From: Ursus arctos
Taxonomy: Eukaryota; Chordata; Mammalia; Carnivora; Ursidae
Assembly (NCBI RefSeq): GCF_023065955.2
Contig: NW_026622875.1
Coordinates: forward strand, 7,976,501 to 8,040,500
Direction: 5' to 3'
Length of the DNA stretch: 64,000 bases
This document shows, piece after piece, positions 46,559-57,525 of the stretch. A program made the position numbers and the translations under genes. The notes below the pieces were generated by a model. The model did no database searches. It was not told the origin of the DNA and saw only the letters and a list, made by a program, of their open reading frames with translations. Position 1 is the first letter of the stretch. Each line of letters opens with the position of its first letter.

Positions 46559-47859
46559 GATAGGGATAAAGATGTGTCATCTAAGAGTTAAACTAGCAAA
46601 AGTCTACGCCTAATGGAAATATTGGCTGTCTGTAGCGGCAATCTAAAAAATTGAATAGGTGAGACTGAGGGGTTTGGGAAATATCAAAATGCTGTAATTG
46701 AGGTAACTTGACTATAACCTCAGGGGGGCAGGGATAGAATAAGATTATAATAGAGAAAATGGACAAATCAATCGGCCTTGCTAAACAATACTACTTCCTA
46801 AACATACTCTGAAGAATATGTCAACAAAAAGGAGGATGCTCAGTGGGGGGGGGGGGTCATTATTATGGCACAATTAGCACAATTACCCAGCACTGTTTTG
46901 TGTGTGTGTGTTGGGGGGCGGGGGCACTGGGTAGAGACCGAATCTTATGGACAGGAAAGTTCCAGTCAGTCCTAGAGATGGGGATTTGGTTATGGGATAG
47001 GATTGTTATTTGAGTCGGGTTTCACTATGGCCTGGATGACGTAATCCTCAGGCTCTCTCTCTGCTCTTATCTGATTTTGTGCCCATCAGTGAACATTCTG
47101 GTTAGTAATCTGGTTCCTGATATCCTGATAATGTGAAAGAGTCTGACCTAGGAAAGACCCTCCCTGTAGACGAGTAAACTGGCATGCCTGATTATGCACT
47201 GGCTTTTGGAAATCCCTTGGTGTGAGTTAGCATCAGTGGATCCAAACAATTCTGTCTGGCCTGAGTAAGCACACACTCAGACTTCTAAAGCTGAAAGGCA
47301 GGGAGCAGTCAGCCTCCCAGGGAGGCCTCACAGCTCATCACATCAGTAATGGCCCAGTCCAATCAGGCCCAATTAAATTCACCAGGAGAGGAAATACTCT
47401 AGATAAAGTCAAAGCCTGGTATCAGAGAAGTCTGGCTGCAAGCCATGGTCCCAATAGTTAGACGGTGTTAGGAACTCTGTGAAGGATGGGACAGAAGCCT
47501 AGTGAGTGGAACTGCTATAGAAGCACAGGACTTGTCACAAAGGGCTAGAGTCAGACTTTCAATATGGCTGACTTAACTGTGGGATATCAGGTTAGGTTTT
47601 TGAATACTTACTTTCTCTGCTCAGGAGTCAGATTCATCCTTGAATCTGGAAAATGGGTGGAACTACAGAAATGGATTAAGGCTTTATAGGTCTATTTTTG
47701 TTTCTAGGGCCTAGGAGGGACAAAAGAGTTAATTTACTCACCTTAGAAAAATTGGGGGCTAGTATTGGCCTCAAGCACAGCCTAATGCATGGGGTACAAA
47801 TGATGTTACCAGAACCTATTTTCTCTCAACTTCTCTCAAATAGATGTATGTGGCCTTGA
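46559..47859. other. VEPH1 intron, no named features
   Basis: Contains a 12-base G run (46845-46856) and a GT/G-rich stretch (46899-46925). The rest looks like old, unclassified DNA. Confidence 0.35.
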
Positions 47860-48120
47860 ATGTCATTCAGATTCTCTCCTACTGAGGTCACAGTCTGGCA
47901 GCAGCTACTCTTGGTCTTCCATCCTCAATATTTTGGATTCAGTAGAAGAGAGGATCTCTTTCACAGAGCCCTTTAATTACTCTTCACCTGTAATTGGGTA
48001 ACTTGCCCATTCTGGAACCTATCATTTGCACCAAAGAAATGTGATTCTCTGATTGGTCAATGTCTGACTCATTTGATGACTCTTAAAGTCAAGGGTGCAA
48101 ATGCCCCCATGAGAAAGAAG
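47860..48120 (+). mobile_element. Unclassified repeat family, copy 2 of 3
   Basis: 'gggtaacttgcccattctggaacctatcatttgc', 'aaagaaatgtgattctctgattggtcaatgtctgactcat' parallels the copies at 13.6-13.9 kb and 53.0-53.3 kb. Confidence 0.45.
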
Positions 48121-48349
48121 TATCATGGCACCTTGGCCATAGAAGTAGGAGTCTGCTAACGAGTGTGTAACAACTCCCCTGCCCAATCACCTAGTTCAGA
48201 AAATGGTTGGCGTTGGAGGTTCAGACCCATACTCAGCCATCACGAACAGCAACATGAGCAAGAGACATGGGAGCAAATGGACCCCCCCACCTCCGTGCTT
48301 CCCTTACCGTCACATTTTGTTCCTGATGACAGCTATCACAATGGATTTA

Positions 48350-48480
48350 CATTTTCTTCATTAGTTATTCAGTTTCTCAGATGCTTATTGAACACCTACC
48401 CCAAACCCAGAATTGTGGGAGGTGTTCGAGGGAGTAATCCACAGGTGGAAAGATATAAGCATTTTTCACATGAATGGTTA
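48350..48480 (-). mobile_element. Ancient LINE 3' fragment (L2-like), antisense
   Basis: 'gatgcttattgaacacctaccccaaacccagaattgtgggaggtgttcgaggg' resembles the reversed L2-type end. Short and diverged. Confidence 0.35.
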
Positions 48481-48617
48481 TAGAAAAACAACTACCTTTT
48501 ATTTCTGTTATAATAATATGAAGTCAAACATAGTGTGCAGTGTGCCACCTTTGCCTTATAGTTAGGCTAAAGGATGGAGTTGATGGTCAAAATAGTTGAT
48601 GGTAGTGAATCTTTTTT

Positions 48618-48802
48618 AAAAAAACATTTTATTTATTTAATTGTCAGAGAGAGAGAGAGCACAAGCAGGTAGAGAGGCAGGCAGAGAGAGAAGCAGGCTT
48701 CCTGCTGAGCGAGGAGCCTGATGTGGGACTCGATCCGAGGACCCCGAGATCATGACCTGAGCCAAAGGCAGACGCTTAACCCACTGAGCTATCTAGGCAT
48801 CC
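48618..48802 (-). mobile_element. Can-SINE (SINEC), minus strand
   Basis: 'acattttatttatttaattgtcagagagagagagagcacaagcagg' leads into 'cctgctgagcgaggagcctgatgtgggactcgatccgaggaccccgagatcatgacctgagccaaaggcagacgcttaacccactgagc', the reversed tRNA-Lys-derived head. Confidence 0.93.
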
Positions 48803-49020
48803 CAAACCATTCATTTTTAAGAAAATAATTTGTATTTTTAACTATTCCCTAATTAGGCAATTAAATGCTGATGGCACTATTTTATATATAAGGATATCGA
48901 TGGCTAATCACAAAGAGAATTATTTCAGGACCCAGAATTTCTGTAGTTTTTAGTCATGTTCATTCACCTTTTCCTTCTGAATCTCACTGGCTGAAACTTT
49001 AGTTTTTAAGATATAGTCAC

Positions 49021-49224
49021 GGGGCGCCTGGGTGGCACAGCGGTTAAGCGTCTGCCTTCGGCTCAGGGCGTGATCCCGTCGTTATGGGATCGAGCCCCAC
49101 ATCAGGCTCCTATGCTATGGGCCTGCTTCTTCCTCTCCCACTCCCCCTGCTTGTGTTCCCTCTCTCACTGGCTGTCTCTATCTCTGTCAAATAAATAAAT
49201 AAATAAAATCTTTTTAAAAAAAAA
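49021..49224 (+). mobile_element. Young Can-SINE (ursid-type SINEC1), full length
   Basis: Same subfamily as at 30.9 kb: GGGGCGCCTGGGTGGCACAG head, CT-rich body, 'caaataaataaataaataaaatc' and A-tail. Flanked by AAGATATAGTCAC at 49008-49020 and 49225-49237. Confidence 0.97.
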
Positions 49225-49279
49225 AAGATATAGTCACAAAACACCTTGTTCAACATTCTTTTGGGTGTTTAGTGTAAAT

Positions 49280-49858
49280 CTGATGAGTTATTTTTGTCAT
49301 CAGTGACTCCCGATCACCCTAAATATCAGTTCCAAGCTCCTTGGCGTAGAATGCCAGATCTTTCATAATCTTGCCCTTTTTACTTCTCGGTCCCTGTGCC
49401 CACCTCCCTACCCCAGCGTTCCCACGGGTAGCACCCTCCCACTGTGCTGAACTAGTCACAGTTCCAATGGTGCACGCTCTCCGTCACGTCTGTGCCTCCA
49501 CACGTGCTTTTCCTCCCGTCCACCCCTTTCCTTGCCATCACACAGCCGTCTCCTGGTCATCCACCAGGTCCAGCTAAGACATCACTCCCTCTAGAAAGTC
49601 TTTCTTGACACCCTCCAGGGCTGGGTTAGGTGTTCCTCCTTCGTTGCCTCAGCACCGTGCACTTTGCCGCCCGTGCCCTCAGCAGCCTAGGCTCTTGGCC
49701 TCCTGTTTGCCTCCAAGGCTGCCCAACAAAAGCAAGAATTCCCAGAGGCCCAGATACAATGAAGACAGGGCGGGGCCTGTGTTTTCACAGCTGCACTCTG
49801 GAGATTAGCTCAATAAATATTTTTTGGATGAATGAATACATGAATGAATAATGAGCCA
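49280..49858 (+). mobile_element. L2 LINE 3' region, sense
   Basis: Nearly complete L2 3' order: 'gactcccgatcaccctaaatatcagttccaagctccttggcgt', 'tcataatcttgcccttttt', 'tgtgcctccacacgtgcttttcctcccgtcc', 'ccagctaagacatcactccctctagaaagtctttcttgacaccctccagg', ending 'gctcaataaatattttttggatgaatgaataca'. It stops about 30 bases before VEPH1 exon 49889. Confidence 0.9.
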
Positions 49859-49888
49859 CTTATTTGTTGCTTTCTTGTGTTTCCTCAG

Positions 49889-50063
49889 AATTACAACCGG
49901 CCCCGTGTGATGGCCTTAGCCATCCCCATCGCGGTGAAATTCCTCCACAGAAGCAACAAGGAACTGTGCAGGGATATGTCCAACTACCTGTCCCTGGCTG
50001 CGATCACCAAGGCAGATCTCCTGGCTGATCACACAGACGTTATAGTAAAGAGCATACTCCAAG
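49889..50063 (+). CDS. VEPH1: VEPH1 third coding exon (codons 119-176 and first base of 177)
   Basis: Begins [10 protein letters not shown] after the acceptor TGTGTTTCCTCAG (49888) and ends S-I-L-Q plus a G before donor CAAG|GTATGG (50064), so it leaves in phase 1 toward a Gly codon. It joins in frame to ILQ of the previous exon. Segments [35 protein letters not shown] and [12 protein letters not shown] match VEPH1 and are typical of its armadillo/HEAT-like helical repeats. No stops. The continuing exons (the rest of the helical repeats, the linker and the C-terminal PH domain that binds phosphoinositides) are not in this window. Confidence 0.96.
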
Positions 50064-52504
50064 GTATGGTGCAACGGCTGAGCTTGGGCATGTTTTTTCA
50101 GGAATGGTTTTAAAGTATTTTCATGACCCATTTTAATGGTTTGTGGAAAGGGAGACCTAGAGGGTTGCGAGGTATGTTAGATTCTCTGCTTTGCCACTAG
50201 TTGGCTGGTGAACAGGGGTGAGGTGTCTTGGGCTGGCTGAGTCCATGTCTCTTCACTGGGCAGATGAATTATTTGGACTGATAGGGGAGCTGTAAGCTCT
50301 CTCTCTTCCAACTCTACATCTCTCAGTTTGGAGAATGGTGTTTTCCACGCTTCTGGTCACCTTGTCCAGCTACCAATTGTAGAGAACCTACCTGTCCGCA
50401 CTGAGTGGAGCACGTCCCACTGCTCTCAGCGGTACGTGGAAAACCGTTTCTGCCTTTGGTTCCCCAACACAAGGAATGTTAGATAAAGCACGCCAGAGAG
50501 CATGTGACGACTTCTTAAACGTGAACATGATTTGGGACTAATTTGTTTGTGTTAAATACTACCATAAAAAAATCAATCAGGACATCTCTGTTAATTGTTT
50601 CACATTTGCATGAAAGAGATCGGATTAGTCCAATCGAAATATTCTCTTTTGTCTTATGTTTTTTCCTTTGGCTCCAGATCTATCAGAAGCCATGGTTTTT
50701 TGTTTTTTAATTTGGGATCAGAGAACAGTATATGGTATTATGTGATATGCACCCAATGTCCCCAGTTCTCATTAATAAAAATGTATGAGGTCCACGAATA
50801 TCTTGGCCCACATTTTACTGCCACGTACCCCACATGCTCAAGTTGAACATCAGCCCTTGACCAAGTATTTCTTAGAGTCCCCAAGGGTGCCCCACAAATG
50901 CTCACTTTCTGGGTATGCAGACCAGTCCATAAGTCCATGCCCTTATTGTCTCCATGCCTCCTGGCGCAGCACGCTGTGCTGGTGTCCACTTCCACCACCC
51001 TAAGCCCAGCAAACTGTGGCTGCTTCCCTGGAGGGCCCAGGAATGGATTTCACTGCACACCGCCTTGCCAGGGATGGCAGCCTCTGTCCCTTTGTGCTAC
51101 TACCCCCGAAGCTTCAGGAGCCACCAGTCCTCAGCACACTAATCTCATGTGGCCACCCGTGGCAGGATGTTGCGGGGAACACCCATCTTTCTCCTTGGTG
51201 TTACACTTTGGTAGAGAGGCCCCAGAATGGGGTTACTTAGCTCCCAATACCAACCTGTTCCCAGGTTTGCAGGAAAATGTAGCCTTCTGTTCTGTCTGAA
51301 ATATTCTCTCTCTCTTTCTTGGGCTTAGCTATCTAGCCAAGAGTCAAACTAGCAAGAAATCAGTCATCCAGTTCTCAAAATGACTATGGCCCACCAAGGA
51401 CTAAGGTTTTTTTTCATTATGCCAGACATTCCCAAGAAGAGTTCTTAGCACTCCCCTTCCAGAACATCTGACCAGCCACCCCAGTGGTCCGCCAGATGCC
51501 CAGATATGTCTGAACCCCAGCCATGACAGTGGAAATTCATCACTCTACCCGTGTTCCTCTCTAAAGATCTGTCACTGATCTTACTAGTCGGTATCATTCA
51601 TTTCTCATTTTCTTTGGCTACAGGATTGAATTCCTCACTTAACTTTTAATCATGATACTAAATTTTCTAAAAGTCCAGAAAAGCAGTTACACTTTTTTCA
51701 TCACCTTGGCTACATATTTGGAACAGATTTTATATGATATTATAAACACGTATACATACCACACATTTTAAAACCATGATAGACTTGCAAGTAACAAGAT
51801 TTATTGGAAAAAAAAAACCACAAAAATGAATTGTTTCTTCGCAGCTGCCAAGAACTGAGCTCATGTATTTGTGTTTTTTTTCCTTTTTTGAAATGCACTT
51901 TCAATGACAAAGAAGTCTTTTGAAACACAAAATGCACTTTCTGAATTCACTACAAGCACTTGAAATAAACAAATGATTTGGTTTATTTGATCTGGCACTA
52001 TAAAAATTACCATAAAAGAAATGATAATTTGACTAAAAGAAGTTGGGGCTACATATTTCAGGGCTTAGATTTTTGAGACGAATGTGTCTGTGAAACTCTC
52101 CAATCATTCACACGAGCCCATCAAACTTAGACCTACAAAGTAGAGGGGATCTTACTGTCTCTCAGTAAGTTTTCTGCTCTGCAAATCTTTGTCATGTATT
52201 CCCTGCAATCAGCTTTAGGAACCATCATTAGGATTTCTGTTTTTCTTTACCTACAGTTTCTCCACTTTAGATCTTCCTCCTTGACTTATATTATCTTAAT
52301 CTGCATTCTCCCATTTTTCTACTTCTACAGAAAATGCTAAAGTATTACAGTTTCTTGATTTGATCTATTTTTTTTTACACAACTAGAATTAAAAAATTAT
52401 GGAATCTTATGTTGGGACATTAAACGTCATTTAGCTCAATTACCCAGGCAATGCTTAAATCCCCACCAAATGGTCATCCTCTCATTGATACCAATAATGA
52501 TCAT
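50064..52504. other. VEPH1 intron, no named features
   Basis: GC-richer block at about 50820-51290 with several overlapping frames on both strands but no family motif. A possible old repeat, not identified. An old LINE-like piece may lie at 52400-52500. Confidence 0.35.
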
Positions 52505-52690
52505 AAAAACAATTCTAACTACAATGGCTAAAATTTATTTCACGCTCTCTTTATGTCAAATACTGTATTAAGCACTTTATACAGATTATAGGATTATATC
52601 ATTTAATCCTCACAAAAATTCCATAACAAAAGTCCTATTATTATCCCATGTTACCAATTAGTAGTATTTTAAGTAATTGAAACTCCAGGT
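52505..52690 (-). mobile_element. MIR SINE, antisense
   Basis: 'tttatgtcaaatactgtattaagcactttatacagattata', 'tcatttaatcctcacaaaaattccataac' and 'attattatcccatgttacc' are antisense MIR. Confidence 0.8.
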
Positions 52691-52699
52691 AAAAATAAC

Positions 52700-52815
52700 T
52701 TGATGATGATGACAATGATGGTGATTGTGAAGAAGAGGAATGAGAGAAAAAGTAAGAGGAGGAAGAGGGGAAGAGGAAGAGGAAAGGAGGAGAAAGAGGA
52801 GGTTAAGGAGGAAGA
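52700..52815. repeat. Purine-rich (GAT then GAGGAA) tract
   Basis: Low-complexity purine DNA. The acidic and basic frames across it are artefacts. Confidence 0.85.
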
Positions 52816-52969
52816 ACTTCTTATCAGAACATAGGACTGAAAAGTGCATAAGTATATCAGACTTCCCATATGGCTTGATTCAGGGCTCAGTGGCAGTCCC
52901 AAAAGTCATTACTCAGCTCTTCTTCCTTTGAATTGGATTTTCATATTCCATATTATAGCCCTCTGCAGC

Positions 52970-53260
52970 TTCCAACTCATATCATCATGAATACAATTAA
53001 ACAAAAGAAACTCCATATTCGGTCTCGTTGTCTCTGTTTGACCCGACATGGGTCACACACCCATTTCTGAACCAATCCATCATTGTTGTCAGGGAATACA
53101 GTATTTCAGTTGACCAGGCTTGAGTAGTGAACCACCATCAAAGCAAGAGATGGGGGACAACTACAGTAGAACCACATGAATGGGGTGCAGATCACCCCCT
53201 AACCAAATCCAGGGCTGTTGCCAGCAATGGCTAAAATGAATACTGGGTACCAGCAAACAG
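52970..53260 (+). mobile_element. Unclassified repeat family, copy 3 of 3
   Basis: 'gacccgacatgggtcacacacccatttctgaaccaatccatcattgttgtcaggg' and 'gttgaccaggcttgag' parallel the copies at 13.6 and 47.9 kb. Confidence 0.45.
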
Positions 53261-54224
53261 CTTTATGTATTTACTTTTATACTTTTATACTAGAGATTCA
53301 GCCCATTGCTTTGGCATAACAAGACCCTATTGGATAATGATTCTTCCCTCTCGGTGTATCTGCAGTTCTTCCCAGGTTCTTGGCATCTGTAAATTTTAAG
53401 AATAGAACCACTCTCCCTTCATTTCAAAACTAATGAAAAAGTAGATCAGATGGGGCCAGGCAAGACTTGTGGTATACCAGTGGGGACTGCTCCTTGTGCT
53501 TGGTTGATGTTACTCCATTGATCATATTTTTCGGTCGTTTTATATATATGTCTGTCCCTGATTCCAAACGAAATGTCTCCTTTATGCTTGTAAGTCAATC
53601 ATTAGAGACTGGCAAGTATCCTTGAAGGCAAATATTTCAATAATTCCAAGCCAATATTTACTACTTTTCATTATTAATAATCATATATAAGTAATAATGT
53701 TGACTTTCTATGTAAATAGAAATTGATTTTTATTTAAATTGCTTAGACTCCAATTTGTCTGTTTTGTATTCTCCAAGTTCTCTCAGTGAGAAGGAAACTG
53801 TGAAAAGTCCTTCCATTTGAAGGAAAGATGAAAGGTATGAGCATTATTGCCTTGGTGCATGCTTGAGAGCTAAGGGGTTAGAAAACCTGAATATCCCTAT
53901 AACAAATAAGACAGTTATATCCATATTTTTAAATCACCCCCGCCCCCACAAAAGAAAAAGAAAAACCCATCTGTCCCATTTAGTGTTATAGACCAATTAG
54001 AACAAATATGCAAATAATAATTACAGGCTTGGCTAAACTTCTTCAGATAATTAAAAAACATTCTCCAACTAATTCTGTGAGGCTTGATATACGTGATATC
54101 AAAACCAGAACAGGGCAACATAAGAAAGGAAAATCAGGCCCATCTTAATTATGAGCATAGAAGCACAAATCACAAATCAGAAATCAGAATGACTCCAGCA
54201 ATGCTTAAGGAAAGTAATAGTTCA
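53261..54224. other. VEPH1 intron, no named features
   Basis: AT-rich unique-looking DNA. Confidence 0.4.
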
Positions 54225-54330
54225 TATTTGCTGAGCACTTCCTGTGTACCATTTTCTGGTCTTCTTAGTCATGTAATTCTCCCCATATTTTATGATGGAC
54301 GAACTATTGTTATCCTCCTTTTATAAAATC
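54225..54330 (-). mobile_element. MIR fragment, antisense
   Basis: 'tttgctgagcacttcctgtgtaccattttctggtctt' and 'tgatggacgaactattgttatcc' are antisense MIR text. Confidence 0.5.
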
Positions 54331-54484
54331 CGTAATGATTCAGTTAAGTTTATCCTAGGAATGAAAGAATGTCTTAATATTCAAAATGTAATTCCCCCCA
54401 GTAAAAGACTAAAAGGTCAAAAAGTCATCTGATTAGTAAGAGCATCACATAAATTCAGTACCCATGCATGAAAAAAGTTTTTTG

Positions 54485-54686
54485 TTGGGGCACCTGGGTG
54501 GCTCAGTCGGTTAAGTATCTGCCTTTGGCTCAGGTCATGATCCCAGGGCCCTGAGATCGAGCCTGGCATGGGGCTCCGTGCTCCCATGGGGAGTCTGCTC
54601 TCCCTCTCTGTCTGCCCCTCCCCCAGCTCTCTTTCTCTTTCTCTGCTCTCTCTCTCTCTCAAAGAAATAAATAAAATCTTTAAAAA
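54485..54686 (+). mobile_element. Can-SINE (SINEC), sense, with target-site duplication
   Basis: Older subfamily head 'ggggcacctgggtggctcagtcggttaagtatctgcctttggctcaggtcatgatcccagggccctgagatcgagcc'. Flanked by GAAAAAAGTTTTTTG (54470-54484) and GAAAAAAGTTCTTTG (54687-54701). Differs from the 30.9- and 49.0-kb copies in the head (GGCTCAGTCGG vs GGCACAGCGG). Confidence 0.95.
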
Positions 54687-54776
54687 GAAAAAAGTTCTTT
54701 GAGAACTAGGAATTTTGGAGAACTTCCTGAAACTCATTAAGGGGATATTGTGTATGTATGTATATATGTGTGTCTG

Positions 54777-54846
54777 TAAAATTATATATAATCACGAGAA
54801 TATTATATATATATATATATATACACACCTATATGCATATATATAT
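54777..54846. repeat. (TA)n stretch
   Basis: TA-rich runs with the longest around 54806-54824. Confidence 0.85.
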
Positions 54847-55015
54847 CCTCTTCTTTTATAAAATTCAAAGTCTGTTCATGACAAAAAAAAATCTCTATGC
54901 AAACTAGCGATAGAAGGGAACATCCTTAATCTAATGAAGGATATCTACAGAAACCTACGACTAAAATTGTACTTAATGGGAAATATTAAATTCTTCCCCT
55001 TGAATTAAAAAATTT

Positions 55016-55734
55016 ATTAGGTAATAAATTTGTTTTCTGCTTAAATAATACCAGAAGTAATTTAATATTTTGTGATATCACCACCTTTTCAGAGTGGGAG
55101 TCATTTTTCAGTATTCCTGAATAATTCTCCAAACTTGTTCTTTTCCACGTAGATGCTTTGTAAAACCTGCCTGGTGTTGGCATATAAAAGCACAACCAGT
55201 GCTTAATACAGCATAATTTAGCATGTCTTTTACCCAGGAAGCTGACAATGTTATCAGAGATCCTGAAAATGAGGATATCTCTGACTATAAGGGATTATTT
55301 GAGGACTTACAGGGAAACCCTTTCCAAATTTTGATTCGGAACTCTGTGATGCAATGTACATAACTCCTATCAAAAGTAAAAGCACTGATGTCTCCTCCCC
55401 GGTGTTTCCGAATCCGTGGTCATAGTAAGGAAATACGCCTCTCTGTCAGTATGCCTTTTATATGGTCTTCTGGCACAGATCACGAGATGACCTCAAATGA
55501 TTGGAAACTTAAGTAGAGAGTCTTTGGAAAGAAAATGTAATATTGTCTCAGCAAGAGTCCAAATTCCTTTCTGACTTACTGGCAAAAGTCTAGAAGAGAC
55601 TGTCTAGCTAATTATGATAAATTCACCTCATTTCTTTCTCTATGTGAGACAAAATTCAAACCACTGATGGGTGAGCTGTCTCAGAAAATAGAGATAGAAA
55701 ATGAACCTCTCATTTATTATGGTAGTAATAATAT
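55016..55734. other. VEPH1 intron, no named features
   Basis: Unique-looking DNA. Confidence 0.4.
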
Positions 55735-55850
55735 GTACCACATAGGGTGAGATGGGGCTTAAGCAGATAAAGCAGTTCTACTTTGCACAATGCCAGGCAC
55801 GTAGTTCATCAATGGTTACGATGATTCTTCTTATCATCATTTTCATAATC
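55735..55850 (+). mobile_element. MIR-like fragment, sense
   Basis: 'ataatatgtaccacatagggtgagatggggcttaagcagataaagc' and 'acaatgccaggcacgtagttcatcaatggttac' resemble the MIR 3' half. Confidence 0.5.
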
Positions 55851-56539
55851 AACGTCATGGTCATTGTCATCTCTAATTGAGCATCTGCCATGTACCAGGC
55901 CCATATTAAAATATTAAAGACAGAACCAGATTCATTTGTGGAGTTTTATACTCCTTGGGGAGATACTTAGCCATTAAAGATTCATGACACAATTATTCTT
56001 AAAGAACAAAGTTTTAAGCTCACTGTATTACAAGTTGTTCAGAAAGAATTTATTAATCCAATTGCTAGGAAACAGGCTACTAAGCAATCTTATTAAGAAT
56101 ATTCAAACTGAATAATAATACACATAGGGAAATATTTAAAATGATGCTCTAAAAAGCCAACCCAAATGTGGATCAAGAAATTGAGACACACCTTGAAACA
56201 AAGAGGACCTCTTCTGAATTGTTAACTACGTTGGGACCGGTTGCGCTCCGGAGTTTGCACCTTCTTGACTCCACCAGCAGGTGTTGCTGTGAAGTAAAAG
56301 AAGGCCTGCGCAGAGAGGACCGTCCCGGGCTGGCTTCGGAGAATCTCTCACCCACCATATAAGGGAATCTGCACATTTGCTTGTTTGTTTGTATTTTTGC
56401 ATGTTTGCTGCTTTTTTATTTAATGCACTGGGAACAACTTGGAAAAACTTTTTTTTAAGACAATGTGTATTTCAAATATTTTTTTATGGTTGAGAAAGTA
56501 CATTTAGATATATTATCAGTTTTTGTTATTTTCATAATA

Positions 56540-56930
56540 ATCCTTCAGCCAGGGAGGCAAGTCCTGTTATCTCTAACTTCTGGGCTAATGTGAGACCCAT
56601 AACGATTAGTTGGCAGGTCCAACTTCTAGTTGGTAGGTGATGGTGCTCTAGGATTCGAATGGTGAATTTCTTTTTCTTTCTTTCTTTTTTTTTTTTTTTT
56701 AAGATTTTGTTTATTTGACAGAGACAGCCAGTGAGAGAGGGAACACAAGAGGGGGAGTGGGAGAGGAAGAAGCAGGCTCCCAGCAGAGGAGCCTGATGTG
56801 GGGCTCGATCCCATAACGCCGGGATCACGCCCTGAGCCAAAGGCAGACGCTTAATGGCTGTGCCACCCAGGCGCCCCTCAAATGGTGAATTTCTGAGCCC
56901 AAGGCCAGCGTGCTTTCTTCCACAGTCCAG
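56540..56930 (-). mobile_element. MIR-like SINE, antisense, split by a Can-SINE
   Basis: 'aggcaagtcctgttatctctaac' and 'ggtgctctaggattcgaa' continue past the inserted SINE as 'tgagcccaaggccagcgtgctttcttcc', in the order of the antisense MIR end. Confidence 0.45.
56672..56880 (-). mobile_element. Young Can-SINE, minus strand, nested in MIR-like element
   Basis: The reversed A-tail (T run 56687-56700) is followed by 'aagattttgtttatttgacagagacagcc', the CT-rich body reversed, and the head ending 'ggctgtgccacccaggcgcccc'. AATGGTGAATTTCT flanks it at 56658-56671 and 56881-56894. Confidence 0.97.
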
Positions 56931-57402
56931 ATTTATAAAACTGAATGCAAGCATCAGTAATCTCAGTTTTCCAGCTCACTGAATCCATGAATATAGATGT
57001 GAACGTTTATAATTACTCTGACCAAGATTTTTAACCATATGAGTGCTATTTATCAAGTGGCTAAAAGAGAGTTCTGGAAACATTTGGCCTTAGTAAGCTT
57101 CTCAAAGAAGAGCTTCCTAATATAAAATTTAATTTAAAAAAATAAAAATCGATGATTTCTTCTGTTTGCAAATGTAATTGTTCAAAGTGAAGTTAACTAA
57201 GTAATTATAAATACCAAACTTTAAAATTCTACAATATATATTTAGTAGTAAAATGTTCTGAATATATTTTAAAGGAATAAACATTTCACTAAAAGCCAAT
57301 TTACATTGTAATAGACAAGGAAAATATATCAACTCTATTTTGTTCCTATATTCATATATACCTCTGCAAAAATATTGTTCTAGTGACATACAGACATACA
57401 TA

Positions 57403-57525
57403 CTAGAGTGACAAAGTGACAAACTGTCACAATTTGGCTAGAACGGAAGGGATTTCTGAGACACAGGACTCTCAGTGCTAAAGCTGGGACAATCCCAGGC
57501 AAACCGGAACAGTTTGTCACTCTAG
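57403..57525. mobile_element. Small DNA-transposon-like element with terminal inverted repeats
   Basis: CTAGAGTGACAAA at the left (57403-57415, followed by a near-repeat GTGACAAACTG to 57426) is matched by CAGTTTGTCACTCTAG at the right (57510-57525). About 120 bp, no coding capacity. The inside includes 'gctgggacaatcccaggcaaaccgg'. Resembles known mammalian non-autonomous elements of the 'tagggtgacc...ggtcaccctac' type, but no clear target-site duplication was found. Confidence 0.6.

Larger units (their letters stand above)
54335..55015 (+). mobile_element. L1 ORF2 fragment, sense, split by a Can-SINE
   Basis: 'gtttatcctaggaatgaaagaatgtcttaatattc' and 'agagcatcacataaattcagtacccatgcatgaaaaaag' continue after the SINE as 'catgacaaaaaaaaatctctatgcaaactagcgatagaagggaacatcctta' and 'ctacgactaaaattgtacttaatggg', all consecutive ORF2 text. 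Decayed. Confidence 0.75.
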
